In this document: piece after piece, positions 17,192 to 25,333 of the stretch | How positions within the stretch are numbered: position 1 is the stretch's first letter | How the letters are laid out: each line of letters opens with the position of its first letter | Source of the DNA: Novosphingobium aquimarinum | GTDB taxonomy: Bacteria > Pseudomonadota > Alphaproteobacteria > Sphingomonadales > Sphingomonadaceae | DNA length: 64,000 nt | Assembly: GCF_009746585.1 (NCBI RefSeq) | Contig: NZ_WRPO01000002.1 | Location: 248,001-312,000, forward strand | Direction: 5' to 3' | Made by a program: the position numbers and the translations under genes | The notes under the pieces: generated by a model | Seen by the model: only the letters and a program-made list of their open reading frames with translations | Databases searched by the model: none | What the model was told of the DNA's origin: nothing

Positions 17192-20100
17192 TCAGCCGAC
17201 GATGCTCGAGGTATACATGTCCAGCAGCTGGCTCGCGCTCAGCGGCGTGAAGTTCTCGATCGTCATCGCGTCCCAGTTGCCGATGCTGTCCTTGCTGGCG
17301 GCGCTGTAGTCGCTCAAGCGTATCGTGCCGAGATAGGTGACCGTGGCATCGCCCGCCGCCTCGCCGTTGACGAACTGATAGAAAGTGCCCGACTGGCCGT
17401 CGACAGTGACGATCACCCCGCTTTGGGTATCGTCGCCCGCGGTGCTGTCACTTGTCTCGTCGTCGAGTGACGAGACGAGCTGTTGCAGCCGCACCGCATC
17501 GCCGCCGTCGCCTGGCTGGGAAAGCGTATCGATGATGACGACGCCGTCGGTGCCGGAATCGATGAACGCCGAAAGGGCGCCCGCTTCATCGCTGTCCTGC
17601 TGCGCGCCATTGAAGAAGTAGTCGGGCGCATCGGGGTCGGCGATGACCGCGCTGAGATCGAAGATGTCGAAACCGAGCGCGCCGCGGTGCCCGTCGACGA
17701 TGTCGCCGAGCACGGCGGTGATCGGCAATGCGCCGCCGTTGCTGGCCGAGCCGGCGAACGCAATCGTCGTCGCTGCAAAATCGATGCCTTGGCCGTCGGG
17801 GCCATCGGCTTCGATCACGAGGTTGTTCTGGCCCGTGCCCGCGCTATCGACGGTGGCGGTGGCAAGGTCGCCGTAACGCGCGTTGATGTCGGCGGCGATG
17901 GTCTGCGCGATCTGATCGGCGGTGGCATTCTCACCGAGCGCGATGGTTTGCGGTTCGAGACCGAACAGCGAATAGGTCACGGCGGTGACGCTGCCCTGGC
18001 CACTTTGCGCCCGATCGATGAAGAACACCTGCGTCTCGTTTGTCGTCGGCGCGAGGCTGTGCGCGCTGAAGTTTGCGACATGATCGACGCCGAAGGCCCC
18101 GCTGATTTTCAGCGTTTCGATGCTGCTGACGTTTGACGATAGCACGATCACGTCGTCACCGGCGCCTGCTTCGACCGTGTTGCTGTTGAGGTTCTGCGAA
18201 TTGCGTCCGTCGAGCACGACGGTGCGCTGTTCGGCGAACTGACTGTCGTACCGTGCCTCGAACGCGGCGAGCTGGGTGGCATCGAACAGGCTCGAAGCGC
18301 CGGCGGTCTGGGCCGCGCTCAGCGGCGTGCTGGTCAGTTCGATCGCGAGATCCGGCTCGACGTATTGCCCATCGACCCGCGAGAGCACGGTCAGAGTCCG
18401 GCCCGGACCCTCCACCGCGTTCAGCAGCGAGCCGAGCACCGGGTCGTCGTTGATCGCGGACATGATCGCCGCGTTGACATCGAGATCGGTCACCGTCACG
18501 CCATCGATCGAATCGAGGCTGTCGGCGACGACGGCCGTGCTGGTGAAACCGAGGAACGTCACCGCCACGAACACATTGGCGATCCGCGGCGCGCTCAAGG
18601 CCTCTTCGCTGGCAAGGTTGTCGATATCGAGATTGCGGGCGTTGTAGACCCACGTCGCGTAACCGCAATTGGACACCAGATCGTCGGTACCGGAATTGTC
18701 GGTGTAGATGACGTCGTCGCCCTCGCCGGTCGCAATGACGGCCGCAGTCGCGCCGTAAGTCCACACGAAATCGTCCCCGGCTCCGGTGGAGAGCGACAGA
18801 TTTTCGTTGCGCAGATGCCCGGCGTACCAGCTCACTCCTTGCGCCGGCATCAACCCGCCCATAGAGAACGTTCCGTCGCCGGCCTGGAGCAGCAGCGTAT
18901 CGTCTCCCGCCCCCATGTCGGCAACGACCCGGAAGTCGCCGTCGGTCGCGTTGGACAGGAGATTGAATTTGGCGACGCTGAGATTGAGCGTGTCATCGCC
19001 GGTACCGAACAGGTATCGCATCGTGCCCGTCGGAACATCGGCATCATCGTTGCTGGCGCCGATAAAATATTTGGCGCCGACCTGATCGGTCAGGCTGGCG
19101 TGAAGTTCGAAGTTTCCGGCAAAACCGGTCCCGTCGACCAGCGCGACATCGATCAGCGCGCTGTTCCGCGCATCCGTAAGATCGCATGCGCTATCCGTCG
19201 CGTCATTGGGAACCGAGCCAATCAGCGAAGCACCCAGATTGCCCACCACACCGGTAGCGGTCGCTCGGTTGCCGATGATCGCATTGGCCGCGCCGGGTTG
19301 CGTGGCATCGTTCGTTTCACTGAGCACGATGAGCTCACGCAGCATGTTGTCCGTCGTCGAGAGGCTGGCAAGACTGCTGGACTTGCTGGCTTCGCCCAGC
19401 ACCGTGACAACGAAACGTTCGATTCCCGACTGCTCGTTCGATATGGCCGTGGCGCCGATCAGCAGATCGCCGCCGTCGCTGCCACGCCCGACATTGTCGA
19501 GCACGACCTGCGCCGTGACGGGCCGCGTCGCGTCGGTGGCGACCAAATATGGCGCGTCGAACAGCACGACCAGGTCGGACGCAGCGGCGTTCGTTCCGAG
19601 GCCGGCCATCGAAGCCATTCGGATCTCAACGTCTTCGGTCGGGCGAAGGGGCCCGTTGCTGCCGCCGGCCAGCGTATTCGCGTGAGAGATGAGTAGCGAA
19701 GCGCTGGAAAGCGAGGACGCGAACGATTCGACGTCGTACATGCTGCGAGCATCGAGCTCGGCGATCGCTGCCGGAACCGCGCCCCCTGCGGGCGTGACGG
19801 CGCCCGCCGATATCCGGACGGTCTCGACGCTGATCGTCGTCGGTTGGATCGGCGTGGTTGCCGATGCCGGCAGCTCGGCAATCAAGATGTCCTCGCCGGC
19901 TGAGCCATCCAGGCGATCGCCGGTCGTCAGCGTGGCGCTCGCGGTCCCCGAGCTGCCGGTCTTCGAAGGGGCAGCAAAGATGTCATTACCGCGCGAACCG
20001 GTGAAGATGTCCGTGCCCGTGCTCAGCGCGACGGTCAGACCGGCCGACGGGTTGGGCGGAACGATCACGCCTTCTGGTGCGACGCCGACCGCGCCGGAGA

Positions 20101-20905
20101 ACGGGATCACCTGGCCACCCAGCAGGACCGAGCCGTCCGTGATCGCCAGGACACGGGCGTCTTCAGAGTCGCCAGAGCCTTTGAACACGAGCTCCGAACC
20201 GACAGTGCCGACCGGTATGAAGATGCGACCGCCCCCCGCCGAAGTCAGGATCAGGTTGGCGTTCTGCAGACTGGCCGAATAGTCGTCCGCCAAGCCGTCG
20301 ATCAGGATCCTGTCGCCGCCCTTGTTGAAGGACGCATCGAGAACGACGTCGGCATTGCCGGCGATCGAGAGCGTCTCTGCACCGGTTGTGCCGAAGACTT
20401 CGTAGCGACCGACGTCGCTCACGGCTGCTTCGGGCGACCGGATCAAAAGGGTGTTGCGCTCGCCCGACTGCTCGGCTCCGTTCGATCCATTAGTTTGACC
20501 GACGATGCCGCCCGCCGGGTCGATCTGTGTGGTGGTTCCCGTCGGGAGGAGTTGATTTCCCAGAGCGACGGCTCCGTTTGTAATCGCAAGGACGCGGCTA
20601 TCCGTCGTTTCGCCAACACCGTCGAAGACGATCGTCGAACCGGTCGTGCCTATGGGGACCAGGACTGTTCCACCCCAGTCCGAGGTGAGGATCAGGTTGG
20701 CGTTCTGGAGTGTGGCCGAATAGTCGGTCGCAGCGCCCCCGAGGTGAATCGTGTCGCGTCCCTTGTTGAAGGATGCATCCAGAACGATGTCGGCGTCAGC
20801 ATCGACGAAGAGAACCTCGACGCTGGGCGTGCCGAAGACTTCGTACTGGCCGGTGCCGGGAACTCCGGCGAGGCCGGATCGAATAAAGAGGGTGTTGCGG
20901 GCCAT
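17192..20905 (-). CDS. Giant acidic beta-repeat surface protein A (predicted type I secretion substrate)
   Basis: 1237 residues. The start at 20905 (MARNTLFIRSG) has AGAGG 5 nt upstream and matches the N-terminus of its neighbour; a longer start at 20932 is weaker. No Sec signal peptide and only two cysteines are visible. It is rich in Asp/Gly/Ser/Thr and low in Lys. Order: two copies of an about 118-aa module (residues 3-120 and 150-268), a TGTDIFTGSRGNDIFAA / DRLDGSAGEDILIAE segment, and a long beta-rich body with scattered RTX-like GAGDD motifs (DMGAGDDTL, STGAGDDFVW, ATGEGDDVI, EAGAGDDVIVL). The C-terminal tail SIGNWDAMTIENFTPLSASQ resembles that of protein B. With a type I exporter upstream, it is probably secreted and assembled on the surface (S-layer-like or adhesin). 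It has no recognised enzymatic domain. Confidence 0.8.
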   Translation of the reverse strand: MARNTLFIRSGLAGVPGTGQYEVFGTPSVEVLFVDADADIVLDASFNKGRDTIHLGGAATDYSATLQNANLILTSDWGGTVLVPIGTTGSTIVFDGVGETTDSRVLAITNGAVALGNQLLPTGTTTQIDPAGGIVGQTNGSNGAEQSGERNTLLIRSPEAAVSDVGRYEVFGTTGAETLSIAGNADVVLDASFNKGGDRILIDGLADDYSASLQNANLILTSAGGGRIFIPVGTVGSELVFKGSGDSEDARVLAITDGSVLLGGQVIPFSGAVGVAPEGVIVPPNPSAGLTVALSTGTDIFTGSRGNDIFAAPSKTGSSGTASATLTTGDRLDGSAGEDILIAELPASATTPIQPTTISVETVRISAGAVTPAGGAVPAAIAELDARSMYDVESFASSLSSASLLISHANTLAGGSNGPLRPTEDVEIRMASMAGLGTNAAASDLVVLFDAPYLVATDATRPVTAQVVLDNVGRGSDGGDLLIGATAISNEQSGIERFVVTVLGEASKSSSLASLSTTDNMLRELIVLSETNDATQPGAANAIIGNRATATGVVGNLGASLIGSVPNDATDSACDLTDARNSALIDVALVDGTGFAGNFELHASLTDQVGAKYFIGASNDDADVPTGTMRYLFGTGDDTLNLSVAKFNLLSNATDGDFRVVADMGAGDDTLLLQAGDGTFSMGGLMPAQGVSWYAGHLRNENLSLSTGAGDDFVWTYGATAAVIATGEGDDVIYTDNSGTDDLVSNCGYATWVYNARNLDIDNLASEEALSAPRIANVFVAVTFLGFTSTAVVADSLDSIDGVTVTDLDVNAAIMSAINDDPVLGSLLNAVEGPGRTLTVLSRVDGQYVEPDLAIELTSTPLSAAQTAGASSLFDATQLAAFEARYDSQFAEQRTVVLDGRNSQNLNSNTVEAGAGDDVIVLSSNVSSIETLKISGAFGVDHVANFSAHSLAPTTNETQVFFIDRAQSGQGSVTAVTYSLFGLEPQTIALGENATADQIAQTIAADINARYGDLATATVDSAGTGQNNLVIEADGPDGQGIDFAATTIAFAGSASNGGALPITAVLGDIVDGHRGALGFDIFDLSAVIADPDAPDYFFNGAQQDSDEAGALSAFIDSGTDGVVIIDTLSQPGDGGDAVRLQQLVSSLDDETSDSTAGDDTQSGVIVTVDGQSGTFYQFVNGEAAGDATVTYLGTIRLSDYSAASKDSIGNWDAMTIENFTPLSASQLLDMYTSSIVG
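20102..20458 (-). repeat. Second copy of the about 118-residue surface module in protein A
   Basis: Encodes residues 150-268 (NTLLIRSP...YEVFGTTGAETLSI...LGGQVIPF). It aligns along its length with residues 3-120 of the same protein and with the N-terminus of protein B. Shared core words are YEVFGT, DASFNKG, DYSA.LQNANLILTS, PVGT.GS and RVLAIT.G.V.LG.Q. It is an internal duplication of the first module. Confidence 0.85.
20546..20899 (-). repeat. First copy of the about 118-residue surface module in protein A
   Basis: Encodes residues 3-120. DNA is also recognisably similar to the second copy around the DYSATLQNANLILTS segment, which suggests a fairly recent duplication compared with the copy in protein B. 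Confidence 0.85.
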
Positions 20906-21136
20906 CGTTTCCTCTGTGCCGGGCTGGATCACGCATTTCGCGCGTCGGTCCCGTGCCGGTTACAAGGCGGAGTGTCAGGTGGCTGACCAAGCGTAGCTCG
21001 TCGGCTCACGACCTTCCCTACTGATGTGACGGAGTCGTCCGTCCAATTCAGCAAACCCTGGCGCACTTTTTCGTGTTTTCTCGCAGATCAGCCCCCGGGC
21101 CGCGTCAAGGCCGAAGGCCGGACTGGATTACTGGAC

Positions 21137-21172
21137 AAAAAAAGGGGGGCGTCTTGCGACGCCCCCCAATTT
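21137..21172 (-). terminator. Strong intrinsic terminator after protein B gene
   Basis: Read on the minus strand: stem GGGGGGCGTC, loop GCAA, stem GACGCCCCCC, then seven Ts (complement of 21137-21143), 20-odd nt after the stop of protein B. The plus-strand side also has a T-run (AATTTTT), so it may work in both directions. It separates the transcripts of the two giant genes, implying protein A has its own promoter in 20906-21136. No convincing -35/-10 pair was found there. Confidence 0.95.
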
Positions 21173-21191
21173 TTCGGTTCCAGCAATGGGC

Positions 21192-24100
21192 TCAGGGGAG
21201 ACCAACGCCGTAGGTGTCGAGCAGCTGAGTCGGGGTCAGCGTGTCGAAGTTGGCAAGCGTCATCGCATCCCAATCGCCGATCGCTTCCTTGCCGGCATCG
21301 TTGTAGCCGCCGAGGTAGATCGAACCCAGGTAGGTGGCCGAAGCGTCGCTCGCAGCGGCACCGTCGTTCACCAGGTAGAACGAGCCGATCAGGCCGTCCG
21401 GGGAAGCAGCCGAGTCGAACACTTCGACCACGAGGTGCTGCGTCGCACCGGTCTGCGCGGTGTTGTCAGCCGCGCGAACCAGCTGCTGGACCGCCGACGA
21501 GTGATCGAGACCACCGAAGGGCGTACCGGCCGAGAAGGCATAGTCATCAGACTGCAGGTTATCGATCAGCACGATGCCGTTCGAATTGCTCGAGTCGATC
21601 ATGCCATTGATGGTCGTGAACTCCGCGTTGTCAGCCTGCTGGCTATTCACGAAGTACGTACCACCCGTGACGGTGCCGATCAGAGCATCCACCGCAAAGA
21701 TGTCGTAGCCGATTTCCGGATCGGCCCCGTCGACCGAAGTCGCCGTGACGCTGATACCCGTGATCGTACCCGGAGTGGTCGTGTCGACAGTGTAGTCGAG
21801 CGTCGAACCACCAACCCGCGTCACTTCGACCGAGGCCGGAACGATGTTACCGGCTTCGTCATTCGTCAGCGTGACCGTCGGACCCGCCAGAGTAGCGTCC
21901 ACGCCAGCGGCGTCGAACGCATCCTCAAGCTGAGCAGCGACATCTGCGGCCGTTGCGGCAGCAGGGTCGACCACGAAGCTGACCGTCGTGTCAGCGAACG
22001 TGACCGTGATCTGCTCACCACCAAGGGCGTCGGCGGTGAACGTGATCTCCTGGGTTTCTTCACCACCCGAGCTGGTCACAGTTGCGTCGGTCTCATCGGC
22101 GCCGACGTCAGTCGACGTGACGGTGATCACGCCACCGGTGCCACCCACGGTACCATCGGTGCCAACCGCTGCCGTGAGATCATCACGCAGTTCGGTTGCG
22201 ATCTCAGCTGCAGTCTCACCACCCGTGGTGGTGTAGGTCGCAGTGTAACGTCCGTCGAGAACAGCAACGGTGTAGGTGATCCCTGCGGCCGTCGGATCGG
22301 CGCCATTGGTATCGGCAACCGTGATGGTCTGCACTTCAGCCAGTGCCGCACTGGTCACGGCAGCGTTGAAGTTCAGCACGTGATCGACACCGAACGGACC
22401 CGTGAGAACGAGGTGCTCGATGCTTTCGCCGTTCGACGAAAGAGCGATCTCATCGTTGCCAGCGCCGCCGTTGACGCGGTTGTTGTTGACGTTGTCCGAG
22501 TCGATGCCGGTCAGCGTGCCGTAGAACGGATCAACCGCAAACTCGCTGTCGTAACGACCGTTGAACGAAGTCAGAGCCGAAGCCGAAAGACCGGCCAGGA
22601 TGTCGCTGAACAGAACCGCGTTACCCGCCGTCTGCGCCGCGGTGAGCGGAGCATAGTTCGAGAACGAGACCGAGAAGTCGCTGGCCGACATCTCGCCGTC
22701 CACGAGCGATTCAACATACAGGGTGCGGCCGGGGCCGTCAGAGACCTGGATGAAGTCGCCGACAACGGGGTGATCGTTGACGAGATCCTTGATGAGCTGG
22801 TTCATCTGCAGATCGGTCAGCGAGACACCGTTGACGCCATCCGAGCCCGGGACGTCGATGCTGATGACGAAGTCCTGGAACTGAACCGAGATGCGCAGGT
22901 TGGCAACGTTCGCGAAAGAAGTCGCACCGTAGGTCTCGAGATCTTCGATGTTGTTGTTCTGCGAGTTGAGAACCCAGGTCGCCTTACCGAAGTTGAAGAC
23001 GTCCGAACCGTCACTGCTGGGATTGAGCGTCTGCCCCGAGTTGTCGGTGAAGATCACGTCGTCGCCGGCGCCACCGTTGATGATCGCGGCCGTCGAACCC
23101 CAGGTGTTGACGAAGTCGTCGCCGGCACCTGCATTGAGCGTGAGGTTCGCGTTGATCAGGTGGTTGGTGTACCAGTTTTCGTCGGTGCCTGCAGCGCCGA
23201 AGCCATTGAACTGGCCGTTGCCGATCTGGAACTCGATCGTGTCATCGCCATCGCCCATGTCGGCAACAAACTGGAAATCGTTGCGCGTCGCCGCGCCCGA
23301 GTCCGCCATGTTGTCCTTGGAGATGTTGATGTTGAGCAGATCGTCGCCCGCACCGAAGGTGTAGATCGCCGGAACGTCGTCACCCGTGGGATCGAACTGG
23401 CTGTCCTGCGAGTCGAGGTACTTCACCGTGTAAGCATCGGAGATGTACGCGTGCAGTTCGGTGTTACCGACCATGTCGGTCGCGTCGAAGATGCGCACGT
23501 CACGCAGGCCGAAGTTACGGACGTCCGTCAGGTCAGCGCCGGTGAAGGACGTTTCGTTCGGACCCGAACCCGTTCCGAAGGCGAAGTTGCCGATTTCGAG
23601 GTTGGCCGTGCCACCCTCTTCGCTCGACACGTAGACTTCCTGCAGCGAGTTGTTGGTCGCGTAGAGGCCGTTCAGGCTGCTGGACTGCAGCGTGTTGCCC
23701 ATAACGGTGAGCAGCATGCGCTGCACGCCCGGGTTCGCGTAGTATTCCGGCGTATTGGTCACATCGGAGAAGTCGAAGCGCTGCTCGGACGTCTCGTTGA
23801 TGAAGTTCTGGTTGCCGACGACGAGTTCGCCGCCTTCGCCACCGCGGCCGACCTTATCGACACAGACATTGACGGTGATGAGGGTGTCGACTTCGACCGA
23901 AGGCGTCTCGAAGACCTGCTTCTGGTAGTCGGTGTTCGGCGGAACGATGTCCGAAGCGATGAAGCCGACCGGAACCAGCGTTTCGCCGTTCTGCGCGGTG
24001 ATGATGATCTCGAAGCCGTCAGCCATGCCACCGGGCGTGCCATCCGGATCGACGACGTCGAACGCGGAAGCAACCGTGACCTGAAGGTCCAGATCAAGAT

Positions 24101-25280
24101 CGTCGATGCCGTCCTGGATCGAAGCAGCCAGCGCCTGATACGCGGCAACGCCAACGGCGTTGTTGTTGCCGTCGTACGCGATCGTGTAGCGCACGCCATC
24201 AACCTCGAGGACCAGGCGGTCGAACGGGTTGGTGAGCAGCGGCTGATCGGTGGTGATCTGGTTGTCGATGTCGAGCAGCTGCAGCGTGATCGACGACGCC
24301 GTCGAAATCGGCGACGAGAGGAGATAGTCCTCGTCGATACCGACATAGAGGCTGGCGGCATCGAGGAACCCGGTCACGTTAGCGCCCGAGGTGTGATCCA
24401 TGCAGAACGTCAGGACACTGGTTTCACGGCCCTCATCGACGATGCCGTCGGTGGGAAGCGTGTTGACGTTGTAGAAGTACAGATCGTTGTCCGAGAACGA
24501 CGAGGTGTAAGTGTCAGTGCCACGGAAATCGAGCGCGTCGATGTAGACCGGCGAGGTGTCGAAGTCCTGCGTGACGCCGAACAGCGAACGCACTTCGACG
24601 ACTTCGACCGAGTTCAGTTCGGGCGAGATCGGCGCAGTCGGCTGCGAGCCGAGCGACGAAGCGGCCTGAACGTAGGCGTCGAGCGTGTCACGGCCAGCGC
24701 CGCCATCGATGAAGTCACCGCTGCCGAGCGAGTTGGCCTGGAAGCCGTCCCCGTTCTGGACGATCCGCGAACGGAACGTGTCGTCGCCGCCGGTGCCGTC
24801 AAGCGTGTCCTGCGTGAACGTCAGCGAGATGGTGTCGCCGGTCGGAGTCGGGGTCGGCGTGGGGGTCGGCGTCGGCGTCGGCGTAACGGTGCCTTCGTCG
24901 TCGAGGACATCGCCGCTGACGATGACCTGATCGCCGACATTGATCGCGCCGTCGACGATGGCGAGGTCACGGATGTCGTCCGAACCGAGGACCGAACCGT
25001 TGAAGACGATCGTCGAAGCGGTCGTGCCAACGGGAATGAAGATCGAAGCTCCAGTGTCGTTGGTCAGGATGAGATTGGCGTTCTGCAGAGTCGCCGTGTA
25101 GTCCGAAGCGAGACCATCGATGTAGATGGTGTCGCCGCCACGGTTGGTCGACGGATCGAGAGTGACGTCAGCGTCACCGTCGATGAAGAGCGTTTCCGCT
25201 CCCGTGGTGCCGAATACGTCGTAGTCGGTACGGCTACCGACCTCCGCCGTCTCACCGGGATTGAGAATAATGCGGGCCAT
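21192..25280 (-). CDS. Giant acidic beta-repeat surface protein B (predicted type I secretion substrate)
   Basis: 1362 residues, paralogue of protein A. The start has GGGAG 8 nt upstream. Order: one N-terminal module (residues 3-121), a Thr-Pro linker, LDGTGGDDTFRS...DFIDGGAGRDTLDAY, then a beta-rich body that aligns with protein A (VADMGDGDDTIEFQIGNGQF; AGAGDDFVNTWGSTAAIING; GGAGDDVIFTDNSG; GPGRTLYVESLVDG; PLTAAQTAG; GPFGVDHVLNF). It has an additional domain not obvious in A (about residues 1050-1150, TQEITFTADALGGEQITVTF). The C-terminus AIGDWDAMTLANFDTLTPTQ parallels that of A and is the likely secretion signal. Few cysteines, no Sec signal. Probable calcium-binding surface-layer or adhesin protein. 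The family fit is by style, not by a named domain hit. Confidence 0.8.
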   Translation of the reverse strand: MARIILNPGETAEVGSRTDYDVFGTTGAETLFIDGDADVTLDPSTNRGGDTIYIDGLASDYTATLQNANLILTNDTGASIFIPVGTTASTIVFNGSVLGSDDIRDLAIVDGAINVGDQVIVSGDVLDDEGTVTPTPTPTPTPTPTPTGDTISLTFTQDTLDGTGGDDTFRSRIVQNGDGFQANSLGSGDFIDGGAGRDTLDAYVQAASSLGSQPTAPISPELNSVEVVEVRSLFGVTQDFDTSPVYIDALDFRGTDTYTSSFSDNDLYFYNVNTLPTDGIVDEGRETSVLTFCMDHTSGANVTGFLDAASLYVGIDEDYLLSSPISTASSITLQLLDIDNQITTDQPLLTNPFDRLVLEVDGVRYTIAYDGNNNAVGVAAYQALAASIQDGIDDLDLDLQVTVASAFDVVDPDGTPGGMADGFEIIITAQNGETLVPVGFIASDIVPPNTDYQKQVFETPSVEVDTLITVNVCVDKVGRGGEGGELVVGNQNFINETSEQRFDFSDVTNTPEYYANPGVQRMLLTVMGNTLQSSSLNGLYATNNSLQEVYVSSEEGGTANLEIGNFAFGTGSGPNETSFTGADLTDVRNFGLRDVRIFDATDMVGNTELHAYISDAYTVKYLDSQDSQFDPTGDDVPAIYTFGAGDDLLNINISKDNMADSGAATRNDFQFVADMGDGDDTIEFQIGNGQFNGFGAAGTDENWYTNHLINANLTLNAGAGDDFVNTWGSTAAIINGGAGDDVIFTDNSGQTLNPSSDGSDVFNFGKATWVLNSQNNNIEDLETYGATSFANVANLRISVQFQDFVISIDVPGSDGVNGVSLTDLQMNQLIKDLVNDHPVVGDFIQVSDGPGRTLYVESLVDGEMSASDFSVSFSNYAPLTAAQTAGNAVLFSDILAGLSASALTSFNGRYDSEFAVDPFYGTLTGIDSDNVNNNRVNGGAGNDEIALSSNGESIEHLVLTGPFGVDHVLNFNAAVTSAALAEVQTITVADTNGADPTAAGITYTVAVLDGRYTATYTTTGGETAAEIATELRDDLTAAVGTDGTVGGTGGVITVTSTDVGADETDATVTSSGGEETQEITFTADALGGEQITVTFADTTVSFVVDPAAATAADVAAQLEDAFDAAGVDATLAGPTVTLTNDEAGNIVPASVEVTRVGGSTLDYTVDTTTPGTITGISVTATSVDGADPEIGYDIFAVDALIGTVTGGTYFVNSQQADNAEFTTINGMIDSSNSNGIVLIDNLQSDDYAFSAGTPFGGLDHSSAVQQLVRAADNTAQTGATQHLVVEVFDSAASPDGLIGSFYLVNDGAAASDASATYLGSIYLGGYNDAGKEAIGDWDAMTLANFDTLTPTQLLDTYGVGLP
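24841..24886 (-). repeat. Short tandem repeat coding a Thr-Pro linker
   Basis: Imperfect 6-bp units (GTCGGC/GTCGGG/GTCGGA on the plus strand) encode about eight Thr-Pro pairs just after the N-terminal module of protein B. Such TP runs usually form an extended spacer. The tract is prone to slippage in multiples of one TP unit, so linker length could vary between strains. Confidence 0.85.
24918..25274 (-). repeat. Copy of the about 118-residue surface module in protein B
   Basis: Encodes residues 3-121 (YDVFGTTGAETLFIDGDADV ... YTATLQNANLILTNDTGASI, FIPVGTTASTIVF, LAIVDGAINVGDQVI). Homologous to both copies in protein A but more diverged from them than they are from one another. Confidence 0.82.
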
Positions 25281-25333
25281 AAAAGTGCTCCCTGATAAAA
25301 TCGAGTATGTGACCCCCCCTTAGGGGCACATGT

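Noticed and set aside
21137..21172. G/C palindrome considered as an attachment site or origin element
   Set aside because: Perfect stem plus T-run directly after a stop codon is a plain terminator.
24841..24886. Short tandem repeat considered as CRISPR or regulatory array
   Set aside because: Six-base units within an open frame coding Thr-Pro; no spacers.
17192..25280. Giant genes as phage tail fibres or a CDI/toxin system
   Set aside because: No phage genes, no toxin or immunity gene, and the domains are beta-repeat with RTX-like motifs next to a type I exporter.
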